Assembly: GCA_965224675.1 (NCBI GenBank)
Contig: CBDDAA010000004.1
Coordinates: 3,038,001-3,102,000 of the forward strand
DNA: 64,000 nucleotides
DNA from: UBA7957 sp965224675
GTDB taxonomy: Bacteria; Pseudomonadota; Gammaproteobacteria; Granulosicoccales; Granulosicoccaceae
Direction of reading: 5' to 3'
Below are positions 1-9,106 of the stretch, in pieces. The position numbers and the translations under genes were made by a program. The notes under the pieces are model-generated. The model was not told the origin of the DNA, searched no databases, and worked only from the letters and a program-made list of their open reading frames with translations. How positions within the stretch are numbered: position 1 is the stretch's first letter; each line of letters begins with the position of its first letter.

Positions 1-504
1 CACATCGACCTTGCATTATTGGCATATGGAACACTGCCTGATCAGTCGCTTTGTGAAGAAAACCCCAGTCATCTACAACACGCCTTACAAACCAATGCCA
101 ATAGTACCATCGTATTTATATCACAGCTTGCAAGAATATTTGAAACTCAAAAAGACGGTACACTGGCAATTATCACATCGGTTGCAGGTGATCGCGGCAG
201 GCAATCCAATTATGTCTACGGCGCTGCCAAAGCGGCGGTTTCAACCTACCTCTCGGGCCTTAGAAACAGTTTGTATCAGTCAGGCGTCAACGTGCTGGAT
301 ATTCGTCCTGGATTTGTTGATACCCCTATGACCGCGCAGTTTAAAAAAGGTTTGTTGTGGGCGCAGCCCGAGACAATTGCCAATGGCATTGTGAAGGCTG
401 TTCAAAAGCGAAAAAGTGTGGTTTATCTACCCTTTTTCTGGCGCCCGGTTATGTGGCTTATTTGTCGTATTCCTGAGCCAATCTTCAAGCGGCTCTCACT
501 TTAA
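1..504 (+). CDS. SDR family oxidoreductase, DprE2-like (5' end outside window)
   Basis: Short-chain dehydrogenase/reductase; the reading frame is open from the first base, so the N-terminal NAD(P)-binding glycine motif lies outside the window. Visible parts are an NN-type segment, the catalytic Ser region (IITSVAGDRGRQ), the Tyr-x3-Lys active site in YVYGAAKAAV, the PG motif after it (RPGFVDTPMT) and a hydrophobic basic C-terminus (FFWRPVMWLICRIPEPIFKR). This tail and the AGDRGRQSNY pattern resemble the SDRs paired with decaprenyl-phosphoribose 2-epimerase-type oxidases, which reduce a keto sugar on a polyprenyl carrier at the inner membrane. The exact substrate is inference, since the partner oxidase would lie upstream. 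An ATG at 19 exists but is internal to the fold. Confidence 0.85.
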   Translation, partial: HIDLALLAYGTLPDQSLCEENPSHLQHALQTNANSTIVFISQLARIFETQKDGTLAIITSVAGDRGRQSNYVYGAAKAAVSTYLSGLRNSLYQSGVNVLDIRPGFVDTPMTAQFKKGLLWAQPETIANGIVKAVQKRKSVVYLPFFWRPVMWLICRIPEPIFKRLSL

Positions 505-584
505 CGCCAAGCCACGGGGATCAACAAGTCAATCCTGTGATAGAAAATGACAGGTAGGCACTGAGTAAACCCATCCTTTATCTT

Positions 585-2078
585 TTATTCAGGGCGCATA
601 TGGGGAAACAACACAACATCACGAATCGATGGCAGTCCTGTCAGTAACATCACCAATCGATCAATGCCTATACCTTCACCTGCCGTAGGTGGAAGCCCAT
701 ATTCCAACGCACGAACATAGTCTGCATCGTAATGCATCGCTTCATCATCACCCGCATCTTTTTCGGTGACCTGTAGCTGGAAACGTTCGGCCTGATCTTC
801 GGCGTCATTTAATTCTGAAAAACCGTTCGCAATTTCCCGCCCTCCAACGAATAGTTCAAATCGATCCGTGACATTCGGTTTTTCATCACTGCGTCTTGCC
901 AATGGTGAAACTTCTGTCGGGTATTCAGTGATAAACGTTGGGTTGAGCAAACGTTCCTCGACGACCTCTTCAAAAATCTCTGTTTGAACCTTGCCCAAAC
1001 CCCAGCCCGGTTTGATATGAATTTTTAGTGACTCGGCAAGACTTTTCGCTGATTTAAATGTCGCCAAATCCTCGGCTTTAATTTCAGGGTTAAACTGCAC
1101 GATTGAGTCCACTAATGTGATACGTGCAAAAGGCTGCAGAAAATCATATTCGGTTTCACCGTCCTCTGATAGAATTGTCGTGCTGCCCACTACATCACGT
1201 GCCAATCCGCGGATCATATCTTCACTAAGATCCATCAGATCATGGTAGTTGGCGTAAGCCTGATAAAATTCCAGCATAGTGAATTCTGGATTGTGTCGGG
1301 TGGACAAGCCCTCATTGCGAAAATTACGGTTAATCTCAAATACACGCTCAAAACCACCAACCACCAGGCGTTTTAAATACAACTCAGGAGCCACACGCAA
1401 ATATAGCGGAATATCCAGTGCGTTATGATGGGTAACAAAAGGCCGTGCTGTAGCGCCACCGGGAATCACATGCATCATGGGTGTTTCAACTTCAAGAAAC
1501 TCGCGTTCGACCAAAAACTGCCTGATATAGTTCACGATCTCTGAGCGCAGGCGAAACGCATCACGTGTTTCCTGATTCATAATCAGATCAACATAGCGTT
1601 GGCGGTAACGTTGCTCCTGATCAGTCAGGCCGTGGAATTTTTCTGGCAGAGGGCGCAAGGATTTAGTCAGTAAGCGAATATTGGTGAGTTTTACCGATAG
1701 CTCTCCGGTTTTTGTAACAAACATAGTTCCACTGGCACCAACAATATCACCTATATCCAATTGCTTGAATTGATTGTAGTTTTCTTCACCTACACGATCG
1801 CGTTGTACAAACAGCTGTATTTGACCGCTCATATCCTGTAACTGAGCAAAACTTGCCTTGCCCATAATACGTTTGGCCATTATGCGACCGGCAACCTGCA
1901 CAGTTACTTCGTTCTCGGTAAAAAACTCTGCTGGTTTTCTATCAAATTCACTGTGTAACTTTCCTGCATAGTGGTCACGCCTGAAATCATTCGGAAATGC
2001 AACTCCCTGCTGTCGAATTTCAGTCAATTTCCCACGTCGCTGGGCGATCAGTTTGTTTTCTTCAGATTGTTCGGTCAT
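585..2078 (-). CDS. lysS: Lysine-tRNA ligase, class II
   Basis: Charges tRNA-Lys with lysine in the cytoplasm. At 497 residues it has the usual class II LysRS length. The N-terminal OB-fold anticodon-binding domain (about residues 55-165) includes the VAGRIMAKRIMGKASFAQLQD segment. The catalytic domain follows, with motif 1 around VETPMMHVIPGGATARPF, motif 2 in FRNEGLSTRHNPEFTMLE and motif 3 in GEGIGIDRLVMLLTG. It lies 21 bases after prfB on the same strand, the same order as prfB-lysS in many gammaproteobacteria, so the two are probably cotranscribed. Nothing in it is unusual. Confidence 0.98.
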   Translation of the reverse strand: MTEQSEENKLIAQRRGKLTEIRQQGVAFPNDFRRDHYAGKLHSEFDRKPAEFFTENEVTVQVAGRIMAKRIMGKASFAQLQDMSGQIQLFVQRDRVGEENYNQFKQLDIGDIVGASGTMFVTKTGELSVKLTNIRLLTKSLRPLPEKFHGLTDQEQRYRQRYVDLIMNQETRDAFRLRSEIVNYIRQFLVEREFLEVETPMMHVIPGGATARPFVTHHNALDIPLYLRVAPELYLKRLVVGGFERVFEINRNFRNEGLSTRHNPEFTMLEFYQAYANYHDLMDLSEDMIRGLARDVVGSTTILSEDGETEYDFLQPFARITLVDSIVQFNPEIKAEDLATFKSAKSLAESLKIHIKPGWGLGKVQTEIFEEVVEERLLNPTFITEYPTEVSPLARRSDEKPNVTDRFELFVGGREIANGFSELNDAEDQAERFQLQVTEKDAGDDEAMHYDADYVRALEYGLPPTAGEGIGIDRLVMLLTGLPSIRDVVLFPHMRPE

Positions 2079-2099
2079 TAACGTTATTTACCTTACCTG

Positions 2100-3198
2100 C
2101 TACAAGCCCTGTTTAAGACTTGCTTCAATAAATGGGTCCAGATCGCCGTCCAATACAGCCTGGGTGTTTCCGGTTTCAACGCCGGTGCGTAAATCTTTTA
2201 TACGGGATTGATCAAGCACATAGGAACGGATTTGGCTACCCCAGCCAATATCGGATTTACCCTCTTCTATAATCTGTTGGTCGCCACTGCGCTTTTGCAA
2301 CTCCAGCTCATAAAGTCGGGCTTTGAGTTGCTTCATCGCGGTGGCTTTATTTTTATGTTGGGAACGGTCATTCTGGCATTGCACAACCACCCCCGAGGGA
2401 GCATGTGTGATGCGCACAGCAGACTCGGTGCGATTAACATGCTGACCGCCTGCACCACTGGCGCGATAAACATCTATACGCAGGTCAGCCGGATTTATAT
2501 CGACTTCAATATCATCATCGACTTCTGGCGATACAAATACGGAGGCAAACGAGGTGTGGCGACGGCTACCTGAATCAAAGGGCGATTTCCTGACCAATCG
2601 GTGAACCCCGGTTTCGGTGCGTAACCAACCGTAAACATAGTCACCTTGCAATCGAATTGTAGCTGATTTGATACCCGCAACATCACCGTCTGAAACTTCT
2701 ATCAATTCAGTTTTGAAACCGCGCTGTTCGCCCCAACGTAAATACATGCGCAACAACATCTCAGCCCAGTCTTGTGCTTCGGTGCCACCACTGCCAGATT
2801 GAATGTCCACAAAAGCGTCGGCACTGTCCTGCTCACCACAAAACATGCGTCGAAATTCCAGCTCTGACACCTTGATTTCATACCCGGCAAGATCCTCAAC
2901 CACAACTTCTATGGTTTCTTCATCATCTTCTTCACGAGCCATTTCGGCAAGATCTGCCGCTTCATCCAGACCGATGTTCAACTCATCCAGAACGTTAACT
3001 ATAGCCTCCAGCTCCGCCCGGTCTTTACCTAATTTCTGAGCACGATCAGGATCACTCCAGACAGCAGAATCTTCAAGTTCCTTTAACACTTCTTCGAGTT
3101 GTTCCTTTTTACCCGCGTAGTCAAAGATACCCCCGGAGAGACGCTGATCGCTCTCTAAGGTCAAGAATTTGGTTCAGGCAACTGTTTATTTCCAGCAT
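2100..3198 (-). CDS. prfB: Peptide chain release factor 2 (programmed +1 frameshift)
   Basis: RF2 releases finished proteins at UGA and UAA codons. The gene is read in two frames: an ATG at 3198 starts a 25-codon leader (MLEINSCLNQ...LRGYL) ending at an in-frame UGA at 3121-3123, and the rest (DYAGKKEQLEEV...) is in the +1 frame. Counting the shift, the product is 365 residues, the length of E. coli RF2. The stop-codon recognition tripeptide SPF lies in RKSPFDSGSRRH, and the peptidyl-hydrolysis GGQ motif in SGAGGQHVNRTES. A start at 3164 in the second frame alone would replace the real N-terminus with an artificial one. Expression should be autoregulated by RF2 level. It precedes lysS. Confidence 0.97.
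3120..3136 (-). promoter_or_regulatory. RF2 autoregulatory +1 frameshift site
   Basis: On the minus strand a Shine-Dalgarno-like run of five G (3130-3134) is followed by TAT and then the slippery codon and stop CTT TGA C. This arrangement and spacing are the same as in E. coli prfB (GGGGGTATCTTTGAC). When RF2 is scarce, the ribosome pauses at UGA and the peptidyl-tRNA on CUU slips one base forward, so that GAC (Asp) is read next. Confidence 0.96.
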
Positions 3199-3384
3199 GG
3201 GGTTTCTGCATTAAAAGCCAAAGTAGTGGATTGTACATCATCAACGCGAAAAATGAGAAATTTATAAAACCTTACTTTAACGCTGAGAGGCGGGTGCAAT
3301 AGCAGTTTTGAGGATTATAGTGCTTGTCAATTGTGCTTGAGCACATCTGCCTTCAGGGCCTTCAAAACAATCAATCCAAAACCG

Positions 3385-3864
3385 TCAGGATTTTGCTAAA
3401 AATGGCTTGATGGCATCCAACAAATCTTTGGGTGGCAAGCGTGCTTCAAAGCTTTTTGCGACCACGAAGACTGAAACAAATAGTCCCTCAAAACATAACG
3501 CGTCACCCTGCCAGCCACAAACCCGGTGGGTGATTGAGCGGTTTCCAATACTCATCAATTCCACAACACATCGCAGATCCTGTCGTGGTGTAACCGGCGA
3601 CTTGAAATCAAGACTCATATGAACAAAAGGCGTACCAATATTGCGGTCTATATTCAGCGTATACCAGTCAAAACCTGTGATTTTCTTCCACCAGACTTCT
3701 ATCGCTTCAAGTGCAAAATAAGGAATACGTCCGGTATAGACGATCAATGCGGGATCACAATCGGACCAGGCCACAGTCATCGTATGAACGAAGAAAGTGG
3801 GTTTATCGTCAGGTATTTTACTGCTTATTTCATCCGCTTCATTGGGCTTAATAGGTTTCGACAT
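3385..3864 (-). CDS. Acyl-CoA thioesterase, 4HBT hot-dog family
   Basis: About 159 residues with the 4-hydroxybenzoyl-CoA thioesterase signature WSDCDPALIVYTGRIPYF near the N-terminus, where an Asp at this place is catalytic in the family. It is the last gene of the box operon. A thioesterase is common in box clusters and is thought to release CoA from dead-end or excess aromatic acyl-CoA; the exact substrate here is inferred. The start at 3864 is preferred over an upstream one at 3894 because AAGGAAG lies six bases ahead. The start region overlaps the 3' end of boxA by 17 bases, which suggests translational coupling. Confidence 0.88.
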   Translation of the reverse strand: MSKPIKPNEADEISSKIPDDKPTFFVHTMTVAWSDCDPALIVYTGRIPYFALEAIEVWWKKITGFDWYTLNIDRNIGTPFVHMSLDFKSPVTPRQDLRCVVELMSIGNRSITHRVCGWQGDALCFEGLFVSVFVVAKSFEARLPPKDLLDAIKPFLAKS

Positions 3865-5044
3865 GATATCTTCCTTGCTCGCGCAGCAAGTCACGTATTT
3901 CTGACCAATTTATTTTCGCACTGCGCGCTATATCTTCAAAGGCATTTTCCACACCGGCTTCCATAGCCTTCAGTCCACAAATGTAAATATACAAATGCGG
4001 ATCGTTTAACAAAGGTGCAATTGAAGATGCAGACTCACGTAACTTATCCTGTACGTAGACCTTGCCCAGGCTATTAACCCGACTGAATGCAAAATGCTTT
4101 TCAAGAAAAGTGTCGGGGACTTTTCCGAGCGGGCCAAAATAGGGTAAAGAGTCAGGTGTTCTTGCACCAAAAAAAAGCTTCATTCCGTGCTCAACATCAG
4201 GCAGTGTGCGTTGACGGCGCATAGTAAATGCCCGAAAAGGGGCTGATCCGGTGCCGGTGCAAATCATAACAACTTTTGCCTGCGGATCATTGGGCATCAG
4301 AAAGGTTGCGCCATAAGGCCCGGTTATCTTTATTTTATCGCCTTTTACGAGATTACACAGATAGTTTGAACAAACACCGCCTGGCTCGCGTTTAACAGTC
4401 AATGACAGATTATTTGTATTAGCCCGTTCTCCATCGCGGGGGCTTGAAACCGAGTAAAGTCGAGGTTGGTTTAGTGAATCGATGTCATCCACAACGGGCG
4501 CGATGATACCGATAGTCTGCCCTTCCAGCACAGGTAATAGCTGGCCTCCCAGGTCAAGGATTATATGCCGCACATCGGTATCAGAATCGACCGCTGTTAA
4601 ACGGAAATTTCCCTGCACCGTCGCTTCGGCCGGACTCGCTCGTTTATACAAATTGACAGTGGGTTTAGATGCCGAGTTGGGCGCCCTTTCCCTACCACCT
4701 GCCCCATTATGTGCCTCTGCCAATAATGCAGCAATGTCCTCATCAAAGGCTTCAATGGTAAATTCTGCCACCGCCGAATCCTGTACAATATCTGCTTGAT
4801 CCGGTAGTTCTTCCCAAGCCAACTGTTCTTCAACAGAATACAGACTGTCGGCTATCCGCCAGTTATCGATTGAACCTGTGGGACAAGGTGCAATACAATC
4901 CATGCATTGCCCACATAAAGAAGCATCAACAACTACATTATCTTGATTGTGTGAGATCGCTCCCAAGGTACATATTTCTTCACAGGTATAACAACGAATG
5001 CACAATTCCGGGTCAATCAAGTGTTGTTTGACAACGTCACTCAT
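3848..5044 (-). CDS. boxA: Benzoyl-CoA 2,3-epoxidase, reductase component BoxA
   Basis: Electron-transfer partner of BoxB, passing electrons from NADPH through FAD and iron-sulfur clusters. The N-terminus carries two [4Fe-4S] ferredoxin motifs: Cys15, 18, 21, 25 and Cys44, 47, 50, 54. A low-complexity linker (about residues 75-135) leads to a ferredoxin-NADP reductase module with the FAD-binding RLYSVSS motif, the KREPGGVCSNYL segment and the NADP-binding MICTGTGSAPFRAF motif. The C-terminus ends RYHVETY, as in the family. Length (398) fits BoxA. It lies 71 bases after boxB and overlaps the thioesterase gene. Identification is strong because ferredoxin-FNR fusion and neighbours agree. Confidence 0.96.
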   Translation of the reverse strand: MSDVVKQHLIDPELCIRCYTCEEICTLGAISHNQDNVVVDASLCGQCMDCIAPCPTGSIDNWRIADSLYSVEEQLAWEELPDQADIVQDSAVAEFTIEAFDEDIAALLAEAHNGAGGRERAPNSASKPTVNLYKRASPAEATVQGNFRLTAVDSDTDVRHIILDLGGQLLPVLEGQTIGIIAPVVDDIDSLNQPRLYSVSSPRDGERANTNNLSLTVKREPGGVCSNYLCNLVKGDKIKITGPYGATFLMPNDPQAKVVMICTGTGSAPFRAFTMRRQRTLPDVEHGMKLFFGARTPDSLPYFGPLGKVPDTFLEKHFAFSRVNSLGKVYVQDKLRESASSIAPLLNDPHLYIYICGLKAMEAGVENAFEDIARSAKINWSEIRDLLREQGRYHVETY

Positions 5045-5115
5045 GATGTTAAAAGTGAATAAACTTGTTGTATAAGTGCCGTCCTATGCATGTTATCCCT
5101 TGTTGCAGAGGTATA

Positions 5116-6567
5116 TTATGCATCGTCGATTTGCACATATTCGAAGTCTCCAGGCTTGTTGTCTATACCCACTTTCGGTGGTGAAATCCAACCCGCATAC
5201 TCACCCGATGTCCAAACCGGCTTCATTAAAGATTGAATGTACTCGCCATCCTCTTTTGATGGCAAATAATCATCACTCATCTTTTGCCATTGCTGTGCGG
5301 ACAAAACCTCACCTTCAGGGCTGATGGGCGCATTGGCAAATACGCCAATATGCCGGTGGAAACCTTCATGCGGTAGCTTGAGTTCAAAATCGATATTATT
5401 TTTTCTGATAATACCATTCCAACGCTTAACACCACCGGCGGCATCTTTAGAATAATCATCTCGCAAACGCATATTGATTGCCGTCAGTGCCGGCACCTGC
5501 TTCAATTCAATTTTACCGTTGACAAACTCTGAAGCGGGATAGGTGGCTGTTTTAAGTTGATGATCGTCGTCAATTTTAATTTCCTGATAGCGCCCCTTAA
5601 TACCTGAAGTAAACGCGTTTGCCGCGTTGGTTGAAACCTCAGCACCAAACAAATCCAGCGATAGCGTATAGTGCAAATTAAGTTTCTTCTGTATGGTTGG
5701 CAAATCAATCACACCCAGTGCGCGTATCTTCTCGATATCATAAGGGTTGTTAATACCCGCCTCATTCATCGCTTCACAGCTTCGCTGAATAATACGGCCA
5801 ACTCCCGTCTCACCCACAAACATGTGGTGTGCCTCTTCGGTCAACATAAATCGACAGGTACGAGACAAGGGATCAAAGCCTGATTGTGCCAGTGCCTCCA
5901 GTTGCATTTTTCCATCGCGATCAGTGAAGTAGGTAAACATGAAAAAAGACAGCCAGTCGGGTGTCTCTTCATTAAATGCACCAAGCAATCGTGGGGTTTC
6001 CAGTGATCCGGATTGGCGCCGTAAAAGCTCATTGGCTTCTTCCCGACCGTCACTACCAAAGTACTTTTGCAGTAAATAAACCATTGCCCAAAGATGTCTG
6101 CCCTCCTCAACATTCACCTGAAACAGGTTACGCATATCATAGAGAGAAGGCGCTGTTTTGCCGAGGAATCGCTGCTGCTCAACTGAGGCAGGTTCCGTAT
6201 CACCTTGAATCACCAGCAAACGACGCAACAAGGCGCGGTATTCACCAGGCACTTCCTGCCAGGCAGGCTCACCCACATGTTCGCCACAGGCAATGGTCCG
6301 ACCCTGCACTTGTGGCGCCAGCAAAATTCCCCAACGATAATCAGGCATTTTTACATAATCAAACTTCGTCCAGCCTTTAGGATCCACACTGACGGCTGTA
6401 CGCAAATAAACAAGATTCTCTTGAAATCCATCCGGCCCCATTGCTTTCCACCAATTGATATAATTCGGGTGCCAGCGCTCAAGTGCCTTTAATACACGCC
6501 GATCGCTGGATAGTCCGACATTGTTCGGGATTTGCGTATCGTAGCTGACATTCATCGATTCAGTCAT
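5116..6567 (-). CDS. boxB: Benzoyl-CoA 2,3-epoxidase, diiron oxygenase BoxB
   Basis: Oxygenase component that converts benzoyl-CoA with O2 to the 2,3-epoxide in the cytoplasm. The 483-residue length matches BoxB. Two E-x2-H diiron ligand motifs are visible: EEGRHLWAMVYLL (Glu155, His158) and LTEEAHHMFVGE (Glu245, His248). It lies between boxC (18 bases upstream) and boxA on the same strand, the usual order C-B-A. No truncation or missing ligand motif was seen. Epoxidation of the CoA ester distinguishes this route from anaerobic benzoyl-CoA reduction and from direct benzoate dioxygenation. Confidence 0.96.
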   Translation of the reverse strand: MTESMNVSYDTQIPNNVGLSSDRRVLKALERWHPNYINWWKAMGPDGFQENLVYLRTAVSVDPKGWTKFDYVKMPDYRWGILLAPQVQGRTIACGEHVGEPAWQEVPGEYRALLRRLLVIQGDTEPASVEQQRFLGKTAPSLYDMRNLFQVNVEEGRHLWAMVYLLQKYFGSDGREEANELLRRQSGSLETPRLLGAFNEETPDWLSFFMFTYFTDRDGKMQLEALAQSGFDPLSRTCRFMLTEEAHHMFVGETGVGRIIQRSCEAMNEAGINNPYDIEKIRALGVIDLPTIQKKLNLHYTLSLDLFGAEVSTNAANAFTSGIKGRYQEIKIDDDHQLKTATYPASEFVNGKIELKQVPALTAINMRLRDDYSKDAAGGVKRWNGIIRKNNIDFELKLPHEGFHRHIGVFANAPISPEGEVLSAQQWQKMSDDYLPSKEDGEYIQSLMKPVWTSGEYAGWISPPKVGIDNKPGDFEYVQIDDA

Positions 6568-6585
6568 TATATTCTCCGGTTTGTC

Positions 6586-8247
6586 TCATACACGGCGTTT
6601 GTCATATTCAGAGCGGATGCCACTGCCATAGCGTTTCAATGCACCCTTTTCTCCCACCGCATTAGGTCGCTGAAACACCCAGTTCTGCCAGGCCGTCAAG
6701 CGTCCAAATATTCGTGTCTCCATGGTTTCAGGCCCGGCAAAACGCAAGTTGGCCTCCATAGCGCTTAATGCATCAGGGGAGTAACTGACCCGCTCTTCGA
6801 TAAAAACACGGACATCATCCTCCCAATCCAGCTCATCAAGCGCAAAAGTGACCAGACCCAGCGCTTCAGCTGCCGTCGCTTCCAGTCGGCAGTCGATTTT
6901 TTGCATGGCCTCATCGACTGATTCCGGCGATCCCAAAAACCGGGTTTGTAATCGGGTCAAACCGTTTGACATCGGATAGAAGCCAAAATTGGCATCACTC
7001 AATCGAATAGCGGCAATCGGGCGTGGATCATCTTCAAAGTCGCCATCCGCCATATAGGAGCGATCCACAGAAAAAAGCAACTCAGCCAGAGTGCCTGCAA
7101 AACAGGAACCCGGTTCTACCAATGCGAGCAAAGAACGCGATGTCATATCAATGCGTTTGAGCAGCCGTTTCCAGTAAGTCAATATTTCGTTAACCAGCCA
7201 GTCGTCCTGATTTTCGATATGGAAATTTTCATGCGCAACAAGCAAATCAAGATTGCCTCTTGTCCTGAAAATCAGAACACCACATTCGAGTTCATTAAAC
7301 CGCAGATGCAATATTGCATCATCCAGCTCACGCGCACAACGCAACATCCAGTTTTGCGCGCCTTCATGATGCAGTACCTGGATTGATTCTGGAACATCTG
7401 TTGAGGGGCCTGCAATCTGAATGGTGGCGATACCACGCTGGCGGTCCAAGATAACATCGACAGTTGAATAATACACAGAGCCATCTTCGGAAAACCTGCG
7501 CTCTAACGCTGGCAAAGTAATACCCTTGAGGTCAATGTCTTTATTTGATTGCCTGGCAAACTCATGCGCCCTTGCACTAATCACTTTTTCAAACCGGGTA
7601 TTGGATGCCAACTCATCCACCAATCGCCACTGTAGCGCACGCTGCCCGCGCACACCTTCCTCCAGGGTGCAGAACACATCGGCGTGATCCCTGCGGACTT
7701 TGCGTTTATCGGTTAAGCGGGTCAGACCGCCAGTTCCGGGTAATACAGCAAGCAGAGGCACCTCTGGGAGAGATACACTGGACGAACCATCATCGGTCAG
7801 AATGATATAATTACAGGCCAAAGCCAATTCATACCCTCCCCCTGCACAAGAACCTTTTATTGCACAGATATAGTACTGGCCGGAATCAATACCCGCTGTT
7901 TCAAATGTATTTCGGGTTTCATTGGTGAATTTGCAGAAATTAACTTTATGCGTATGTGCCGCACCCGCCAACATGCGAATATTGGCGCCTGCACAAAATA
8001 CATTGTCTTTGCCTGATCGAAGGACAACCGATTTAACCTCAGGATGTTCAAAGCGCATCCTTTGCACAATATCAGCTAATTCGATATCAACGCCAAGATC
8101 ATACGAATTGAGTTTTAGATCATAGCCAGGGTACAGACCTGCCTTTTCATCCACATCCATATATAAACTAGCAGACACTTCATTGTATTCGACATGCCAG
8201 TGGCGGTATTGTTCAGGATCTGTCTGAAAATCGATGACTTTGCTCAC
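6586..8247 (-). CDS. boxC: 2,3-epoxybenzoyl-CoA dihydrolase BoxC
   Basis: Opens the ring of the benzoyl-CoA epoxide, adding two waters and releasing formate and 3,4-dehydroadipyl-CoA semialdehyde. The 553-residue protein is a double enoyl-CoA hydratase (crotonase) fold. The first half has the oxyanion-hole segments VFCAGANIRMLAGA (after residue 85) and CAIKGSCAGGGYELALACNY, and the second half contains a weaker repeat (ALVEPGSCFAGTLAELLFS). Start at 8247 has the sequence MSKVIDFQTDPEQYRHW, as in BoxC homologues. It is in the box operon between the alpha/beta hydrolase and boxB. Confidence 0.96.
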   Translation of the reverse strand: MSKVIDFQTDPEQYRHWHVEYNEVSASLYMDVDEKAGLYPGYDLKLNSYDLGVDIELADIVQRMRFEHPEVKSVVLRSGKDNVFCAGANIRMLAGAAHTHKVNFCKFTNETRNTFETAGIDSGQYYICAIKGSCAGGGYELALACNYIILTDDGSSSVSLPEVPLLAVLPGTGGLTRLTDKRKVRRDHADVFCTLEEGVRGQRALQWRLVDELASNTRFEKVISARAHEFARQSNKDIDLKGITLPALERRFSEDGSVYYSTVDVILDRQRGIATIQIAGPSTDVPESIQVLHHEGAQNWMLRCARELDDAILHLRFNELECGVLIFRTRGNLDLLVAHENFHIENQDDWLVNEILTYWKRLLKRIDMTSRSLLALVEPGSCFAGTLAELLFSVDRSYMADGDFEDDPRPIAAIRLSDANFGFYPMSNGLTRLQTRFLGSPESVDEAMQKIDCRLEATAAEALGLVTFALDELDWEDDVRVFIEERVSYSPDALSAMEANLRFAGPETMETRIFGRLTAWQNWVFQRPNAVGEKGALKRYGSGIRSEYDKRRV

Positions 8248-8297
8248 ACTTGTCTTTCCTAAGTCAGTTAAAGAATATTAATGCTTCTTTTGATCAG

Positions 8298-9101
8298 TCA
8301 ATATCCGGCGTTATGATCAATGCGGCGGGCAAAATCGTCAATGATCAGCAACACTTTCTCAGGTTGCTCGATATGCGGTGAATGCGCGCAGTTATCGAGC
8401 ATAACGATTTCTGGCGCTCTGTTGAGTAAATTTTCAAGCACCTCAATTTGCCTGACGGTTCCATATTGATCATCCACTCCCTGAATTGCCAGCACAGGTA
8501 TTTGCACAGTATGCAGACAATACTCAATATTCCAGCTCTTAAAATCCGGATCCAACCAAGCATTATTCCAACCATAAAACGTATTATCTGGATCATGATG
8601 GTATTTAGCAAGTCTGACACGTAGATCACCGTATTCGTAGGCTATTTTCGCCTCGGCAATTGAGGCCAAACCTTCGGCCTCGGTAAAAAAATGCGGCGCA
8701 ATCAGACAAATACCCAGCACACGCGGATCTTTGCTGCCACCGGCAAACAGTGTGGCTATTGACGCACCATCACTATGGCCAACAAGAAAACCGCGTTCAA
8801 ATCCAATTTCATGCAGAATTGGTGGTAGTACTCGCAACGCCTCATCTCGCATGTAATCAAGAGAACGCGGCAGTGAAACTGGATCAGAGTCGCCATAGCC
8901 TGCCCGTGAATAAGCAAATACCCCACAGCCGGTATGCTGTGCAAGCGCTGCCGGGAAATCTTTCCATAACGCCACTGAACCCAAACCTTCATGCAGCAGA
9001 ATCAAGGTCGCGGCTTTTTGCGGTGGCGGCCCCCAACAGCGCGCTTCCAGTTCGATACCGAACAATGTTATTTTTATCGGATCTGTGCATTGCCACAGCA
9101 T
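8298..9101 (-). CDS. Alpha/beta hydrolase of the box operon
   Basis: A 267-residue alpha/beta hydrolase. The HEGLGS oxyanion-loop motif lies near residue 37, the nucleophile elbow GHSDGAS holds the catalytic serine, an Asp is in QGVDDQYG and the catalytic His in NCAHSPHIEQPEK. Homologous hydrolases are often found in box clusters. One suggested role is to hydrolyse a benzoate ester, lactone or CoA thioester, but this is inference. There is no signal peptide, so it should act in the cytoplasm. It lies five bases after the benzoate-CoA ligase gene, so it is very likely cotranscribed. Confidence 0.85.
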   Translation of the reverse strand: MLWQCTDPIKITLFGIELEARCWGPPPQKAATLILLHEGLGSVALWKDFPAALAQHTGCGVFAYSRAGYGDSDPVSLPRSLDYMRDEALRVLPPILHEIGFERGFLVGHSDGASIATLFAGGSKDPRVLGICLIAPHFFTEAEGLASIAEAKIAYEYGDLRVRLAKYHHDPDNTFYGWNNAWLDPDFKSWNIEYCLHTVQIPVLAIQGVDDQYGTVRQIEVLENLLNRAPEIVMLDNCAHSPHIEQPEKVLLIIDDFARRIDHNAGY

Positions 9102-9106
9102 GTTTA

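Noticed and set aside
3123..3164. Second-frame start of RF2 at 3164
   Set aside because: It gives a wrong N-terminus; the leader and frameshift site from 3198 explain the gene fully.
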